DNA of 64,000 nt, from the NCBI GenBank assembly GCA_013076295.1, contig RQOL01000374.1, forward strand, positions 124,001-188,000. Reading direction: 5' to 3'. The stretch is from Sanderia malayensis. Taxonomy: Eukaryota; Cnidaria; Scyphozoa; Semaeostomeae; Pelagiidae. Within the stretch, counting starts at the first letter, position 1. Each line of letters begins with the position of its first letter. The notes beneath the pieces are model-generated. The model saw nothing but the letters and a program-made list of their open reading frames with translations, had not been told where the DNA came from and ran no database searches. Positions 22,697-35,340 of this stretch are shown in pieces. The translations under genes were made by a program, and so were the position numbers.

Positions 22697-24268
22697 AAAT
22701 TTAAATGGGGAAAATCGTGCAAATAGGACCGGAAAAATTCAAAACTTTGACCATGGGCTAAGCGTTTTTAGCATGCTGAAGCAACAATGGCGGTCGCCTG
22801 TTACAAAACCTAAACCTACAACTATTTCATTCAAAAAACAAAACAAAGCTATCACCTGTGTTCTCTATTGTTTCCTGCAACTCTCCAGGGGTCTTTCAAA
22901 CAATTAAGAGCTCTTTACAAAGATAATTCAGCTGGTAAAACACTTTGAAAGGTGCCCACCTCACTTTTTGTGTACAAAACAAAAACACGCGTCTTCTCCA
23001 AAAGCACCTGCTGCCTGCCAAGGGCAAATTTGCATGATAACGAAAAACACGTCACTGTTCATGTGAAGTTGCGAAAGAGCCATTCAAATTGCAGGAAAAG
23101 GCGAAACGGGTCACGTGAAGAGCGAATACTCTTTTCGAAAATGGAATCGGGGAAGCTAAATTGGAAGTTTCGCCAGCGTAAACCGTCGTTTTTTCGCGAT
23201 AGCACAATTAGTGGAATAATTATTGGAATAACTAAAAAATTCTTTTAAAATAGGCTTCCAAAAATAGATAACTTTTGCCTTCTCTAGAAATGGAGGCTTT
23301 CCATGCAAGTGCCAACCTTGTCCTCCTCCATTCAAAAAAGCCTTGTTGATTACACGGTTCGCCGTTTCGGCCCATTGTTTTCGGGCGTTCGACCTATTGT
23401 TTCGGGTCGAATCTATTGTTTTTGGCAGGGAAAATGCGTTATCACGTGACTCCGTAGAATAGTCTAATATTACTATTCTGTGATGTCAGGTGCCAAGGGC
23501 TCGAAACTGCGCTGAAAAAATAGATTCGACCCGAAACAATAGGTCGAACGCCCAAAAACAATTGGCCGAAACGGCGAACGAGGTATCCATAAAGGCTTTT
23601 TTTTTGAGACCCTCAGTCTGCCCTATTTTTAAGTCAGTTGGTCTTTGCCGGCTCAACCAAAAAGTTATCTATATGAGAGCTCACAGTTTCGACTAAGAGG
23701 TTGGGAAATTCTTTGTTTTTGTTCGCCTAATTGGCTATCACGAATAAACCACCGTTTACGCTGGCGAAACTTCCAAATTCGCGTCACGAAATCCATTTTC
23801 GAACAAAGTACTTGCTCTTCACGTGACCCGTTTCGCCTTTTACTGCAATTTGATTGACTCTTTTCGCGCGACCCACGTGGTTGTCGATCAAATTTCGTTA
23901 TTCGCCCTCGGCTTGCAGGCGACCCATGCGAATTTTCGGTCGTTTTTCGTTATTCGCCCTCTGTTGCAGCAGGTACTTTTGGAGAAGACGCTTGTTTTTG
24001 TTTTGCACACAAAGGGCGCCTTTCAAAGTGTTTTACGAGCTGAATTTTCTTGGTAAAGATCTGCTAATTGTTTCAAAGACCCTGGAGAGTTGCAGGAAAC
24101 AATTGGGAACACAGGTGATAGCTTTGTTTAGTATTTTGAGTTGAAATAGTTGTAGTTTTTGTAGTAGGGGTTGCTTCGGCATGCTTGCAACGCTTAGGCC
24201 CAATGAAAACAAAGTCAAAGTTATGAATTTTTCAGGCGCTATTTGCACCATTTTCCTGATTTAAGCTT
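22697..24268. mobile_element. 1.57-kb foldback element (imperfect palindrome)
   Basis: The left arm (22697-23470) and right arm (23480-24268) are reverse complements over most of their length. Paired landmarks are GCAAATAGGACC/GGCGCTATTTGC, AGCTATCACCTGTGTTC/ACACAGGTGATAGCT, GTTTCGCCAGCGTAAACC/TTTACGCTGGCGAAAC and GGTCACGTGAAGAGC/GCTCTTCACGTGACC. The arms are themselves the outer arm of the composite element at 8167-12000. Open frames inside are short and not shared between arms. Confidence 0.85.
23355..23590. repeat. Inner near-perfect palindrome of the foldback
   Basis: Arms of about 70 bp (GTTCGCCGTTTCGGCCCATT... and its mirror) flank a 90-bp loop. This is the best-conserved part of the foldback and could form a stable cruciform. 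Confidence 0.85.
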
Positions 24269-24713
24269 TCGACATGTGTTTGTATGTTTTTATAGTAGTT
24301 ATGTATGTTTTTTATAGTAGGTATAGTATGTTTTTATAGTAGGTATAGTATGTTGGTATAGTATGATTTTATAGTAGGTATAGTATGTTTTTATAGTAGG
24401 TATAGTATGTTGGTATAGTATGTAGGTATAGTATGATTTTATAGTAGGTATAGTAGGTATAGTATGTTTGTATGGTAGGTATAGTATGTTGGTATAGTAT
24501 GTAGGTATAGTATGATTTGATAGTAGGTATAGTATGTTTGTATAGTAGGCATAGTATGTTGGTATAGTATGTAGGTATAGTATGTAGGTATAGTATGTTG
24601 GTATAGTATGTAGGTATAGTATGTTGGTATAGTATGTAGGAAAAGTATGTTGGTATAGTATGTAGGTATAGTATGTATGTATGTATCTATGTATGTATGT
24701 ATGGGCATGAGCG

Positions 24714-24806
24714 AAAGCGAATGCAGCGCGCGAAGCGCGCCAACCATATTCAGCTTCTTTTATTTGACGGGCTCCGGGGAGGGAGCGAAGCGACCGAACC
24801 CGGCTC
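24714..24806 (-). repeat. GC module embedded in TATG repeats (copy 1)
   Basis: About 95-bp non-repetitive insert: GGGCATGAGCG, GCGCGCGAAGCGCGC, TTTGACGGGCTCC, ending GACCGAACCCGGCTCATG, flanked by TATG repeats on both sides. Inverted relative to 21527-21605. Confidence 0.85.
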
Positions 24807-25330
24807 ATGTATGTATGTATGTATGTATGTATGTATGTAGGTATAGTACTTTTTTATAGTAGGTATAGTATGTAGGTATGTATGTATGTATGTATATTAT
24901 ATGTTTTTATAGTAGGTATAGTATGTTTTTATAGTAGGTATAGTATGTTGGTATAGTATGATTTTATAGTAGGTATAGTATGTTTTTATAGTAGGTATAG
25001 TATGTTTTTATAGTAGGTATAGTATGTTGGTATAGTATGATTTTATAGTAGGTATAGTATGTTTTTATAGTAGGTATAGTATGTTTGTATGGTAGGTATA
25101 GTATGTTGGTATAGTATGTAGGTATAGTATGATTTGATAGTAGGTATAGTATGTTTGTATAGTAGGCATAGTATGTTGGTATAGTATGTAGGTATAGTAT
25201 GTAGGTATAGTATGTTGGTATAGTATGTAGGTATAGTATGTTGGTATAGTATGTAGGAAAAGTATGTTGGTATAGTATGTAGGTATAGTATGTATGTATG
25301 TATCTATGTATGTATGTATGGGCATGAGCG

Positions 25331-25423
25331 AAAGCGAATGCAGCGCGCGAAGCGCGCCAACCATATTCAGCTTCTTTTATTTGACGGGCTCCGGGGAGGG
25401 AGCGAAGCGACCGAACCCGGCTC
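25331..25423 (-). repeat. GC module embedded in TATG repeats (copy 2)
   Basis: Identical by eye to the copy 617 bp to the left, as part of the tandem duplication. 25801-26833 after the array is AT-rich; two exon-like blocks there (26355-26428, 26593-26632) have GTAAGT donors and join in phase with each other but not clearly with the gene at 26834. Confidence 0.85.
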
Positions 25424-26833
25424 ATGTATGTATGTATGTATGTATGTATGTATGTAGGTATAGTACTTTTTTATAGTAGGTATAGTATGTAGGTATGTAT
25501 GTATGTATGTATATTTTATGTTTTTATAGTAGGTATAGTAGATATAGTGTGTTTTTATAGTAGGTATAGTAGTTATAGTAGGTATAGTATGCTTGTATAG
25601 TAGGTATAGTATATTTTTATGGTAGGTATAGTATGTTTTTATAGTAGGTAGAGTAGGTATAGTATGTTTTTATAATAGGTATAGTATATTTTTATGGTAG
25701 GTATAGTATGTTTTTATGGTAGGTATAGTGGGTATAGTATCTTTTTATAGTAGGTATAGTAATGTATAGTATGTAGAGTGATGTATAGTATAGTATGTAT
25801 ATTAATTTATAGTAATGTATAACATAATCGAATTTATAGCACAGTAGATGTATACCTTAAGTTATATACCTTGCAGAAAACTGCCACATTCAAAACAGTG
25901 ATTAAGAAAATATTGTATTTTGTTTACATAATAACGAAAGACAATCAAATAACAATCCATCAAACAATAAATAATATATAATAAAATCAGAAATATATTA
26001 TAACTTCTAGCATGTAAATTTTGATACTAAATAGTGTTGTAATTTCATAGTGATTTGTAGGGAAATGAAAGAAGTCTACTGAATAATCACAGCATTATTT
26101 AGTGTGGGAGTCAACCTTTAATTAATGTCCATATATATCTACTTATGCCTTACCTGATTATTATTCAACTTAACATACCCTCTCTATTTTTACACCAATT
26201 CGTAGTTCACTCTAATCTATAGTCCTTGCCATTCTTACTTTAACTATGTGGCATTATTGTAACATAAGAAATTCACCCAGCACCACGTTGTTTCCATACG
26301 TCCAGAAGACCTCGATTTCATTCTTTTCCATGGGGCCATCTTGATATTGTTGCTATGGTTTCAAAAGACAATAGCTTTCACTCGAGCCCGCGAAAAACCT
26401 TTTCAGATTTCGATCGCACCAATTTCAAGTAAGTGAAAAATTTTTCTAAATAACTTTTGAAATTTTAAACATTTAAGAAAACAAATGCAGATTAACTAAA
26501 ACAGCCTTGAATGTATTCATAGTTATTAACAACAAGTTTACAGTCACTGTGTACCGATTTCTAACACTACTTACTACCTTTGTTTACTTCAGCATTCGTT
26601 TATCACACCTTTACGCGCCCAATTGCAGATTTGTAAGTATCTTTTCTATTATTAATATTATCAATCTTTGCTCTTCATTTATTTATTCACACAAATTCCA
26701 TAGTATCAGAATTTCTTAAATTGAGTAATACAACATTTTCTAATCTTCCATAATTCTCCCTCAGCAGCATTTTCCACTAACCTTAAATTAATTATACATG
26801 CATTTCAACATTTCATGTTAAGAACATTTCAAC

Positions 26834-27398
26834 ATGGCAAATGCAAAGCCAAAGGAAAATAATATTGCGATAACCCTTGGCAAAGACACCAAAGTAATTA
26901 TATTAAATACATTAATATATATATTACTACATTTCTCATCTTCATAACTGCTATCAACCATTACTCTTTCCATCTTCTTTTTCTCCTAGGAAATAACATA
27001 TAGCAGTATACCTGCATTGAAAAAAAAATGTGCCGACCAATTCCCAGAATTGGCCGCCAAACGTTTCAATTTAGTGTTTGCCACTGGGAGAAGAATCCCG
27101 ACAAATGAAATTGTGTACGTACACCTTTTTACATTGTATTTCACATGTTTAACATACACACTTTAACAATGGCATTGCATCTTTTTACAAAATGTTAACA
27201 ACCTTTAATATATCAATGTTATATGTGTTAATTTACAGAACACAAGCAGAGGCTTTTATCAAAATTAAGGAAACGAAACGAAACGAAAACGAAAAAGAAA
27301 GGCCCCCCAAAAAGAGGGTGGGAAGGTGGTCACCCAAAACCCTTTCCACATACTTTCGGCAGAGCAGGCCGAATTGGCACGCGGTGCCAAAATTGTAA
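26834..27398 (+). CDS. Small basic protein, three exons, unknown
   Basis: Exons 26834-26893, 26990-27114 and 27239-27398 join in phase (phases 0 and 2) with consensus junctions (AAA|GTAATT, TTTCTCCTAG|G, GT|GTACGT, TTTACAG|A) into 114 residues. The sequence begins MANAKPKENN, passes VFATGRRIPTNEIV, and ends in a strongly basic tail (KETKRNENEKERPPKKRVGR) that could serve as a nuclear-localisation or nucleic-acid-binding region. No domain is recognised. It converges on the ATPase-like gene on the other strand, whose last visible exon is only 378 bp away. Upstream exons may exist at 26355 and 26593, so the true start is uncertain. Confidence 0.5.
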
Positions 27399-27439
27399 AA
27401 ATATCGTATTTTAACATGTAGATATTGTACATAGTTATA

Positions 27440-27628
27440 CAGTAAAAACCTGCATATAAGAACCTCCTATTTTTAACAGCCTACCACCCAATATTCCATT
27501 TTTCAAAATATTTTTTCATAGTCATATTTACATGATATTGTCTTATAGTTTACCCATTGTTTTTCATTCTTCACAACCAAAATAGCCTACAAAATAAGAT
27601 GGAGGATGTTATATGCAGGTTTTTACTG
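27440..27628. mobile_element. MITE with CAGTAAAAACC ends
   Basis: Terminal inverted repeats CAGTAAAAACCTGCATATAA / mirrored TTATATGCAGGTTTTTACTG around ~150 bp of non-coding DNA. TA precedes the left end; the right TA is not preserved. Same family as 41857-42007. Confidence 0.8.
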
Positions 27629-27775
27629 TTTGTAGATAGTTTTTAAATAGTTTTCAGTTTGTAGTTATGTTGTTTGATAGGTTGTAGTTATGTAGTTTTA
27701 TTGTTTGTAGTTCTGTTGTTATGTAGCTTAGTGGCCTTGCTCATGCATGAATTATTCATACTAATAATAACTTAC

Positions 27776-30700
27776 TTTTTCTGGCCTACCAATCAATCTC
27801 ACAAATTTCCCATATTCATGCATGGTCAATGCTTTTTCCTGTTTAAATAGTTCCAAATTCAGTTAATTGTTATATTCAGTTCCATTCATAAATTATTGTT
27901 CTAATTTTAAAACCCACATATTAATTTGACACTTACCACACAAAAATCCAAGTAGGGACAGTCTTTCCTTTTCTGTTCAGCTATCAGCACCTGCAAGCAA
28001 CAATAAAATTTAGTGAAACCATTAACCAAACACACAGTTTCAATAATTCAAAATACTTTCCAGGTTACAGCAATGCCAACTCATTGCTTATAGCAGTATG
28101 AGCTAGCAAAACACCAAAACACAGAAGGAGAGCACATTTTAATTATTCCTATGCAACTGCTCTGAATTTGCCTTTTTTGCTTATTTCATACAACAACTAG
28201 AGTAACAAACTTACCCAGGCCTGCCATGCCTGTTGAAAGGATGCACATTCTCTTCCAATATGTCCAAATTCTATAATTGATAGATAACAATTGATGTTAA
28301 ACACACCATAACTCATTATAGTTTGCTTAATAGTGTTTGATTGAAAAGATTGACAAANNNNNNNNNNNNNNNNNNNNNNNNNNNNNNNNNNNNNNNNNNN
28401 NNNNNNNNNNNNNNNNNNNNNNNNNNNNNNNNNNNNNNNNNNNNNNNNNNNNNNNNNTATATTTCTAGATTCTAGAACAGTTGGTGTACTGATATTAGTA
28501 TAAGAGTTAAGAATTTGGGGTCTCATGACAAACAGTTGTAACCTAGATTACTGAACATAAGATAATCCTGCCAATATTTTTACACATCTTTCTTAGCACT
28601 ACTCTCAAACCTTGTCTTGAGAAGACACCAATTGTTCCAGGAGTGAAAAATCTGTCTGGCTCATCTGATGATGCTGGATCCTAAAGGAATAAAGTTCTGA
28701 GAATGATAAAAATAGCTCCAGGTATCTGTATCAGGGGCGACTTGTTTAACTGTTGATAGGAAAACACAATGTTGACCATTGATCACAAGTATACTAAAAG
28801 CTCAAAATACAAATTACCTCAGGTACAACCGGTGCATCATTTTCTGCAGTTTCATCTGTTGTACAAGTGTCCAGATCGTGTGCAAGCTGTCGTTTGCTGC
28901 CAACCCTCATTCCCTGAGAATGAAGATGTTTGTGATTAATTAAAGCAGTTAAATTGCAAGAGTACATTTCGGCAACACACTGACAAACATGGGAAAGAAT
29001 TAGCCAGAATATGAACATACCATTTCAAATGCCTCTAGTCTTCTTGGGGTGAATGTTAGAACCTCTTTCTTGGTGTTTGGTGTCATGAAACGCTTCAATG
29101 TAATGAATCATCAATTTTCTTTTGTATATGATATTTCTTAATATTTGGAAACTTTAGCAAACAAGAAGCTTCCTTGGGTTAAGCATAATGTTAATCTCAG
29201 GTGCAAAAATGATTAAAAGTATGACAAGGTACTGCAGCCTTTATACCGTATTCCCTCCATAAAGTATGTGGGCATTTATTAAATATTTTGCACAATTATT
29301 TGAACCAAACAGTGAAAATTTAAGAACTAGTTCACAGTTTTTGATTTTAGGGTGGGCGCTTATTGGAAGGGGGTGGTTAAAAGAGGGTGGGTAGTAATTA
29401 GAGGAAATACAGTACCTCAAGTGAAGGGTCAATTTGATCTTGGTCATCAGTTGGTAGATTGGCATGCTCTGAAAAATTGAAAACTCTGTATGTCATAATG
29501 CCATATTCAATTACAGGAACTTACAATGAAAGGTTCTTTGACAGAGTAGTTTGTGATAATAATGTCATTATGTAGTGTAATGGTAGTAGTAAAATGTTTG
29601 ACAAGGGCAGTGCCAGATCAATAAACTGGGGAGGATAATTGCTGTATTTTCAAATATTGGAAGGACCAAAGTATACCTGGGAATGTTTATGATATCTTTC
29701 CATAATAAGGAAAATGAAGCTTTGAAAGTTCTTCCCCCTGGGCCCACCATTGATATTTGAAAATACAAACTAAGCTTTTACCTTCTATATCCTTTCTGAT
29801 GTTTCTGTCAATTTCCAGAAGGATCTCCCTCTCGTCATCTGTCATCATTGGACCAACCTCTTCTTCAAGTGGCTGGTCACCTCCATTCAAACCTTGCAAA
29901 TACAAGAAAAATTTTGATATTACTCTCTTTGCTACATCTTTGGCTGATGATAATTTTTAAAGTCCTTGGAAAAAATTAACAAGGCTATTTATTGTAAAAA
30001 CATGACAACTTCAGGCTGTGCACTATCGAGTGTCTCACCAAAATCTAGCCAGCTCTCTAAATTTTGTTGAAACTCGCACATCGGAAATCTGTATGCTACA
30101 AGGAAATAAAATGATGTAAGTCAGATGTGGTGGACGAAATATACCAAAAGTAAAGTTTACATAATAGTAAATGTAACATATTTTAACGGCTTGCCTCGAA
30201 GATTTACAGTTTTTTTTGAGTCCCTCTTTTGGATGTCCTGAAGAGTGCAGCCATCTTCACTTCTGCTGAAGTAGGTTGACACTGCAACATCATTCTCTGT
30301 TAAACTTTTGAGTGCATTCTTTACATCCTATAGTATAATAAGATAGCTTTGTGCATTTATGTTGAAATGTATAAGTGTAAAATGCAACCAACAGAAACAA
30401 AGGTTTTGAAATTTACTGTCTCTTTGATCCACATTTTTAGTTCTTGGCTCTTTATTGCCAGGGCAGGGACAAGGCGTCCACTTCCTTTTTGTGTGACCTT
30501 CACTTTCCAGTTAGCCCAAGATAAAATCTAGCAACGTGGACAAAATAGATTTATGTTTATTAGTCATGTCAAATACATGACTTATAAAAACTGTTAACAC
30601 TAAATATTATGAAGAAGGGCTTACATGTGAATCATTCTCCTTGATCTTGTTTCTGACAAATTTTTCAATCTTCTGCATGACCCCAATGTCGCCGTTCTCC

Positions 30701-33700
30701 AATTCGGATTCTAAAAATGTCTCCATTTCTTTTAGCAAGCTTTTTGCCTCACCCAGCGTGGCAGCATACTGGAAAAAGTACAGGATTTAAGATATGATCT
30801 CAAAGCATAAAAAATGTAAAATTAATGTTAGTTTGTAATACCATACAATGATATGTATTGCCATATTTAAGTATGCAATAGATCTTACCAAATATCCGGT
30901 GTAAACAATTGTTGACAGTGTATCCACCCAACGTTGTTGCTTTTTCAAATTTCTTTGGAATATTGCTGACAACAGCTGGCACAGTCTTGCCTCGTACTTG
31001 CCCCATAGTTTAAGATGGTGGATGATCCATGCAAGAAGAAGGCCCTAGAAGTATAAAAAGATAAGTCAGCCGAAAAGTGATAAGGTAAAGCACGAGTTGA
31101 GAGTTGCGAGTTGTATATAAATTGCGAGTTGCGATATACTTTGCAATTAAAATTGCGAATTTGGAAAAAAGGACTTATATTTCAATTCTTACTTTTCCTA
31201 TTCTGTGTTTTCATAGACATCAAATCAAAACAATGGTTAAAAGAAAATAGCTTTTGATCACCAAAAACCATTGAAATAAAAAAGAATACGACCAAGAGAG
31301 ACGTCATAAAGATCAGAGAAATTGTGGTGATAAATGTAGGAGAAAAAGCAGAAAAGATAAAACAAATCTGCACAATAAGATCCAAACCAAAGCGAAGAAG
31401 AGAAAGCAAATACATTCACGAATACTCAAAGGAAAAGAGACGAAAAGTGAAGAAAAAGATCAAGTGAAGAAAAAGATCAAATAGGCGCAGTTTCGCGTGC
31501 ACTTACATTGTAGTTGTTGGCAAGTGAGCGAAGCTCTTGTACAAGACACTTGTTGTAATGATCGTCTCGAGCAAAGTTGAACCGCACAACTCTCCCTTCC
31601 AATCTAAAAATAGAAAAACATGTGTCATGATAAACGAAGTCTGACATGGTGTTTCTATGTTCTGAAAATGCCAATACTACCTTGGTTCTTCAACTTCGTT
31701 CGATGAAATGAGAATCGCTGCGGCTTTGGATTTGCCCATTCCTTCTTTTCTGGATCCTTGATACAAGGCTTCATGATATCGTAACAGAGCCTCTGAATTT
31801 ACTCTGTTAAAGCGCAAGTCGTTCAACATCACAACCATCGTTGTGTCTTCCAGGTATTTTTGAAGCATCGTGCTGCAATAAGAGTTTGCAAATGACATTG
31901 AAAGTTATGCCTTAGATAGATATTTAGTGGACAATCATGTTTTGAATTAAAACTCGAATATTACATTGATGTGCCGCCAGTGACGGAGTCACCGCCAGAT
32001 AGAAGAAGGCAACCATCTTCTTCGCGGGACCCTTGTCCCAGATTAAGAATTTTTTGTGACAGCGTTTTGCCAACATTCATCTCTTGGGCGAATAGAAGGC
32101 CAATTTTGCTTTCATCTATGGGAAAAGCAAACTGTTAAGTTGAAAGTCACTGGATTGCTAGTAAACCTTTATACTTACTCTCACTTGTGTAAATTCAAAC
32201 AAAGACCTTGAGGATTTAAAATTTTGTAGCAGATACACAATAGCTATCGTCAGCACAAGAAAGGAAGCTAGTTACTGGCAAGTAATGAGATGTAGTAGTC
32301 CATAATATAAATTATGTCAACAAACATCACCTGTATTTCTCCTCTCCATTGTTGGCAGTGTTTGTCTGAGAATTCGTCCCAAAACGAAATATGTGGCCAT
32401 CAACAGAGCATCTCTGTTTGCTCCGAATCCATTTGTCAATTCGTAGTAACTGAAAATTTTAATAATACACTGATTTGATGTAATGTTATTGTAACCTGTT
32501 TATAGAAAATGATCGTCTACTGTTTAACTAGTGACATACCGTCTGTTTATTGTGAGGCAAAGATCCTTGTCGTTCACTAAACGCTCTTGGATTTCCAGCT
32601 CAATGGCTCTACAAGAACCTTTCACTTGAACGTATTCCATTTCTTGTGGCTGAACCAGATGGCCATTCCTCAAGTGTTGCTTTAAAAATACGATTTATAG
32701 ATTAATCAGGAGATTTATTTTCACATGTTCACCCAAAAAGGACCTTTTGTTTTTAATGTGGCTCAGCAAAGACGATCAAAACATATTTAAATGCTTTATA
32801 TATGTATTTATATATGTATAGATGTATAGAGGAAGAGTACGTTGGGCAGAGATCTATAGGAAGATGGTAGTAGGAACGAGAGGTAGAAGACAGCCAAAGA
32901 GACGATGGATGGACTGCGTAAGAGAGGACATGAGGTATATCGGCGTGAGAGAGGAGAATGCCATGGAAAGACTGAGATGGAGGCGGAGGATCCACACCGG
33001 CGACCCCATTCAGAATGGGATTAAAGCCTGGAGAAGAAGAAGAAGAAGAAGATATCTATATTTACCTGATCAGAAAGAATCCAAGTGTTGCCCATTAAGT
33101 ATCCTACAACTCCTGCAGGCTTGAATTCTCTTGGTTCACCCATCATCATGTAGTTGTTTTTTAAATGCATGAGATAATCTGTTACGTCAGATTTCTGGAG
33201 TGCTCCATTGATGACGACATCGCTTCGAAACTGCTTATGTATGTGGCATGTGAAGCGTTGTGGTCCCGTGAAAGCGATACCAGGAAGGCAAATATTCCTC
33301 GGATAGAAATATGAAAATGTTAACAAATATCGAATGTTTCAATGTCAAAAGTAATATGTATCAAATACTTAAAACAATGTTGGAAAATTAAGATCTGGCA
33401 GGTAAAATGCTGTGGCTCTGGATAAGCTGGATCATTACAGTTACCATATTTCCTGCTAACCCGAAATACTACGCTGGCCAACAATAATATGCTAAACTGT
33501 TAATAGAGATCTGGATTTACTTACTTCTCAATCGTTTCCAATGGATTGTCAACATTTGTGCTACGACATTGGCACACCCAGCTCTTTTCACCATCGTACT
33601 TCACCGACCCGATGATTTTTAGGACAAAATCAGCGAAAATTGGATCGCGGTCCTGCTCATTTTTGGTTGATTGACAATCCTTGTGATAAAAGGTCTTCAA

Positions 33701-34634
33701 GTCTAGCTCGTAGAAACGATTTTTCGGTCTTGCTTCCGAGAAATGACTGCTTGGATCGCTAACGTCGGTAACATTCTTAGGAATTATACAAAAACAAATC
33801 ACTGTTTTGTGGTGCGTAGCATATTAAAGCATCTCTAAAATTTATAAAGCGTGTTCAGATATTCTTATGTCATTATTACACACTTTTCTCTTTACAAGAA
33901 CACCAATGGCGTAGATAGGAAATTTTATAGGAGGGGCGAGAAATTCAGATTTTACGACAAATATTTAAGAAGCAATTTTGTTTTTTCAAGACTATGAATA
34001 TTAGATAAGGAAATTTCCTAGAACTGAACGTTAACAGAAAATATTTATTTTCCGCACAGATCAAAAATTTTCCGACAAAACGGCAGTTACGCTCTACAGG
34101 GGTTTTTCGCCCCCTGACCCCCTCTATCTACGCCACTGGAACACAGTCTATATTGAGACCCAAAACTTTAGAAGAGATAAGGTAAGGCCAAACTCAAGTT
34201 TCAAGAAAACTTAAATTTGTTATTTTTCTGAGATTTCTCACAAAGCAACTGTCGAAGTAGTGTTTTTAGACTAGGATCGCACGAAGTAAAAATGTGAATG
34301 ATGAAACAACGCATAAAAAAGATAGTTTCAGGATAATCTCGGGCTCAAAATCGAAAACTTTAGAAATGTTAATGCTCGTTAGAAATATGGTATTCTTATA
34401 AAAAAGGGTTTGTAAAAAGTTTCAGTAAGTTCTCCGATTGAAAGAATAATATTATCAATTTAGAAGGCAAGTACTTATTTCTATCAAACTAGATTTGAAA
34501 AACAAATGCGTACGAATGTTTTATATCATATATCATTACGTTTTTCAAAAACATCGGCTTACCATTTCATTATCAAGATGATCGTCAGTGCTGTTCGTCT
34601 CTGTTGCTTCTTCAAAACACTCCAATGCTGCCAT
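27776..34634 (-). CDS. Multi-exon gene with P-loop ATPase-like core (SF3/DUF927-like)
   Basis: About 21 exons with good junctions: 34563-34634 (ATG, MAALECFEEA), 33525-33775, 33066-33297, 32541-32682, 32335-32452, 31965-32117, 31680-31873, 31503-31605, 30891-31047, 30625-30771, 30417-30529, 30193-30328, 30035-30093, 29781-29893, 29417-29468, 29022-29091, 28818-28914, 28597-28681, 28214-28290, 27945-27992, 27776-27838. Exons 5-8 hold the core: NVGKTLSQKI (possible Walker A, first Gly missing), TTMVVMLNDLRFN (possible Walker B), AAAILISSNE (sensor/motif C-like) and GRVVRFNF (arginine-finger-like), in the order seen in SF3-type ATPases. The C-terminal half is acidic and unrecognised. A 100-N gap lies in the intron or an exon at 28358. 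The 3' end is not found. A decayed paralogue at 60960-63360 preserves exons 1-8. Confidence 0.6.
28358..28457. other. Assembly gap (100 N)
   Basis: Exactly 100 N between two exons of the ATPase-like gene. An exon could be hidden here. Confidence 0.99.
29247..29415. mobile_element. MITE in intron, TACCGTATTCCCTC ends
   Basis: Inverted ends (ACCGTATTCCCTCC / GAGGAAATACAGT) and an interior with GGGTGGGCGCTTATTGG. It resembles the element at 37451-37699, which has ACCGTAAATTCTCT ends and a GGGGGGCTTA interior. Confidence 0.6.
32812..33052 (+). mobile_element. 5'-truncated LINE 3' end in an intron
   Basis: A plus-strand frame at 32822-33050 reads GRRQPKRRWMDCVREDMR and WRRRIHTGDPI. This is the familiar C-terminus of many non-LTR retrotransposon ORF2 proteins downstream of reverse transcriptase. 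It ends in (AGA)n, a typical LINE tail. Only the last ~75 codons are present, so it is a dead-on-arrival insertion. It sits antisense in the intron between exons 3 and 4 of the ATPase-like gene and is absent from the paralogue at 62340-62455. Confidence 0.8.
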
Positions 34635-35340
34635 TTCTTTAAAAACAGAGGTCTCCTGGAAAATACTCTCAAGGCTTTAAACCAAAAAGATAATTGTCTC
34701 TGAGCCTAGCTTTTCGGTGATGCTTTGTGCAAAGCTGCTATCGGAGAATGGATAGAGAATCTTAAGTGACGCTTATATAAGGGAACGTGTACTTTGATTT
34801 TTCAACCGCAGACCGTCGTGTTTGAAATCTGTCTTGGTTAGAAAACTATTCCAAAATTATTATATGTCCACAAATGTATACACGGGATAAATGCCCTACA
34901 GCACCGCCGTAGACAAATTTAGCATGAATTACGGTTGCCGTTCGTGTGGGTTTTCTGCCTTTTGTTGATTGCCCAGCGGCCAAAATTAACCTGCCGTCCC
35001 TCGAAAACAAGGAGGCTTGCGAATTCTCTATTAAAACTAAATAAAATTATCAGGATTTCTAATCACTTACCTATTGAAACCAGGCAATAAGAGAAGCAGG
35101 GCCACAAACCCCCCCCCCACCCCCATAATGTGCACCCTTTTAGAGTGGTCGAGTGTAATAATTAAACATTATTTACATGAAATATCAGATTAATATCTGG
35201 TTTAACCACCTTCACATGGTAAATTGCACACTATATATAGAAATTGTTCCAGAAGTAGGTGGAATATAGATTTGAAGAATCTTTGAAGAATGAGCAAGGA
35301 TACTTTTGATTATCTGTTTAATTTTGAAATAGTTTTCTTC

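Larger units (their letters stand above)
24270..25800 (-). repeat. TATG/TATAGTAGG minisatellite with a 617-bp tandem duplication
   Basis: Built of GGTATAGTATG-type units mixed with (TATG)n. A block of about 617 bp (24290-24905) is repeated at 24907-25525, including one embedded GC module each. Open frames of 100-170 codons across it are repeat artefacts. The array decays between 25550 and 25800. Confidence 0.9.

Noticed and set aside
21406..25425. Long Tyr/Thr/His/Pro-rich frames through the minisatellites
   Set aside because: Open because CATA/TACCC units lack stops in some frames; both strands and several frames are open at once.
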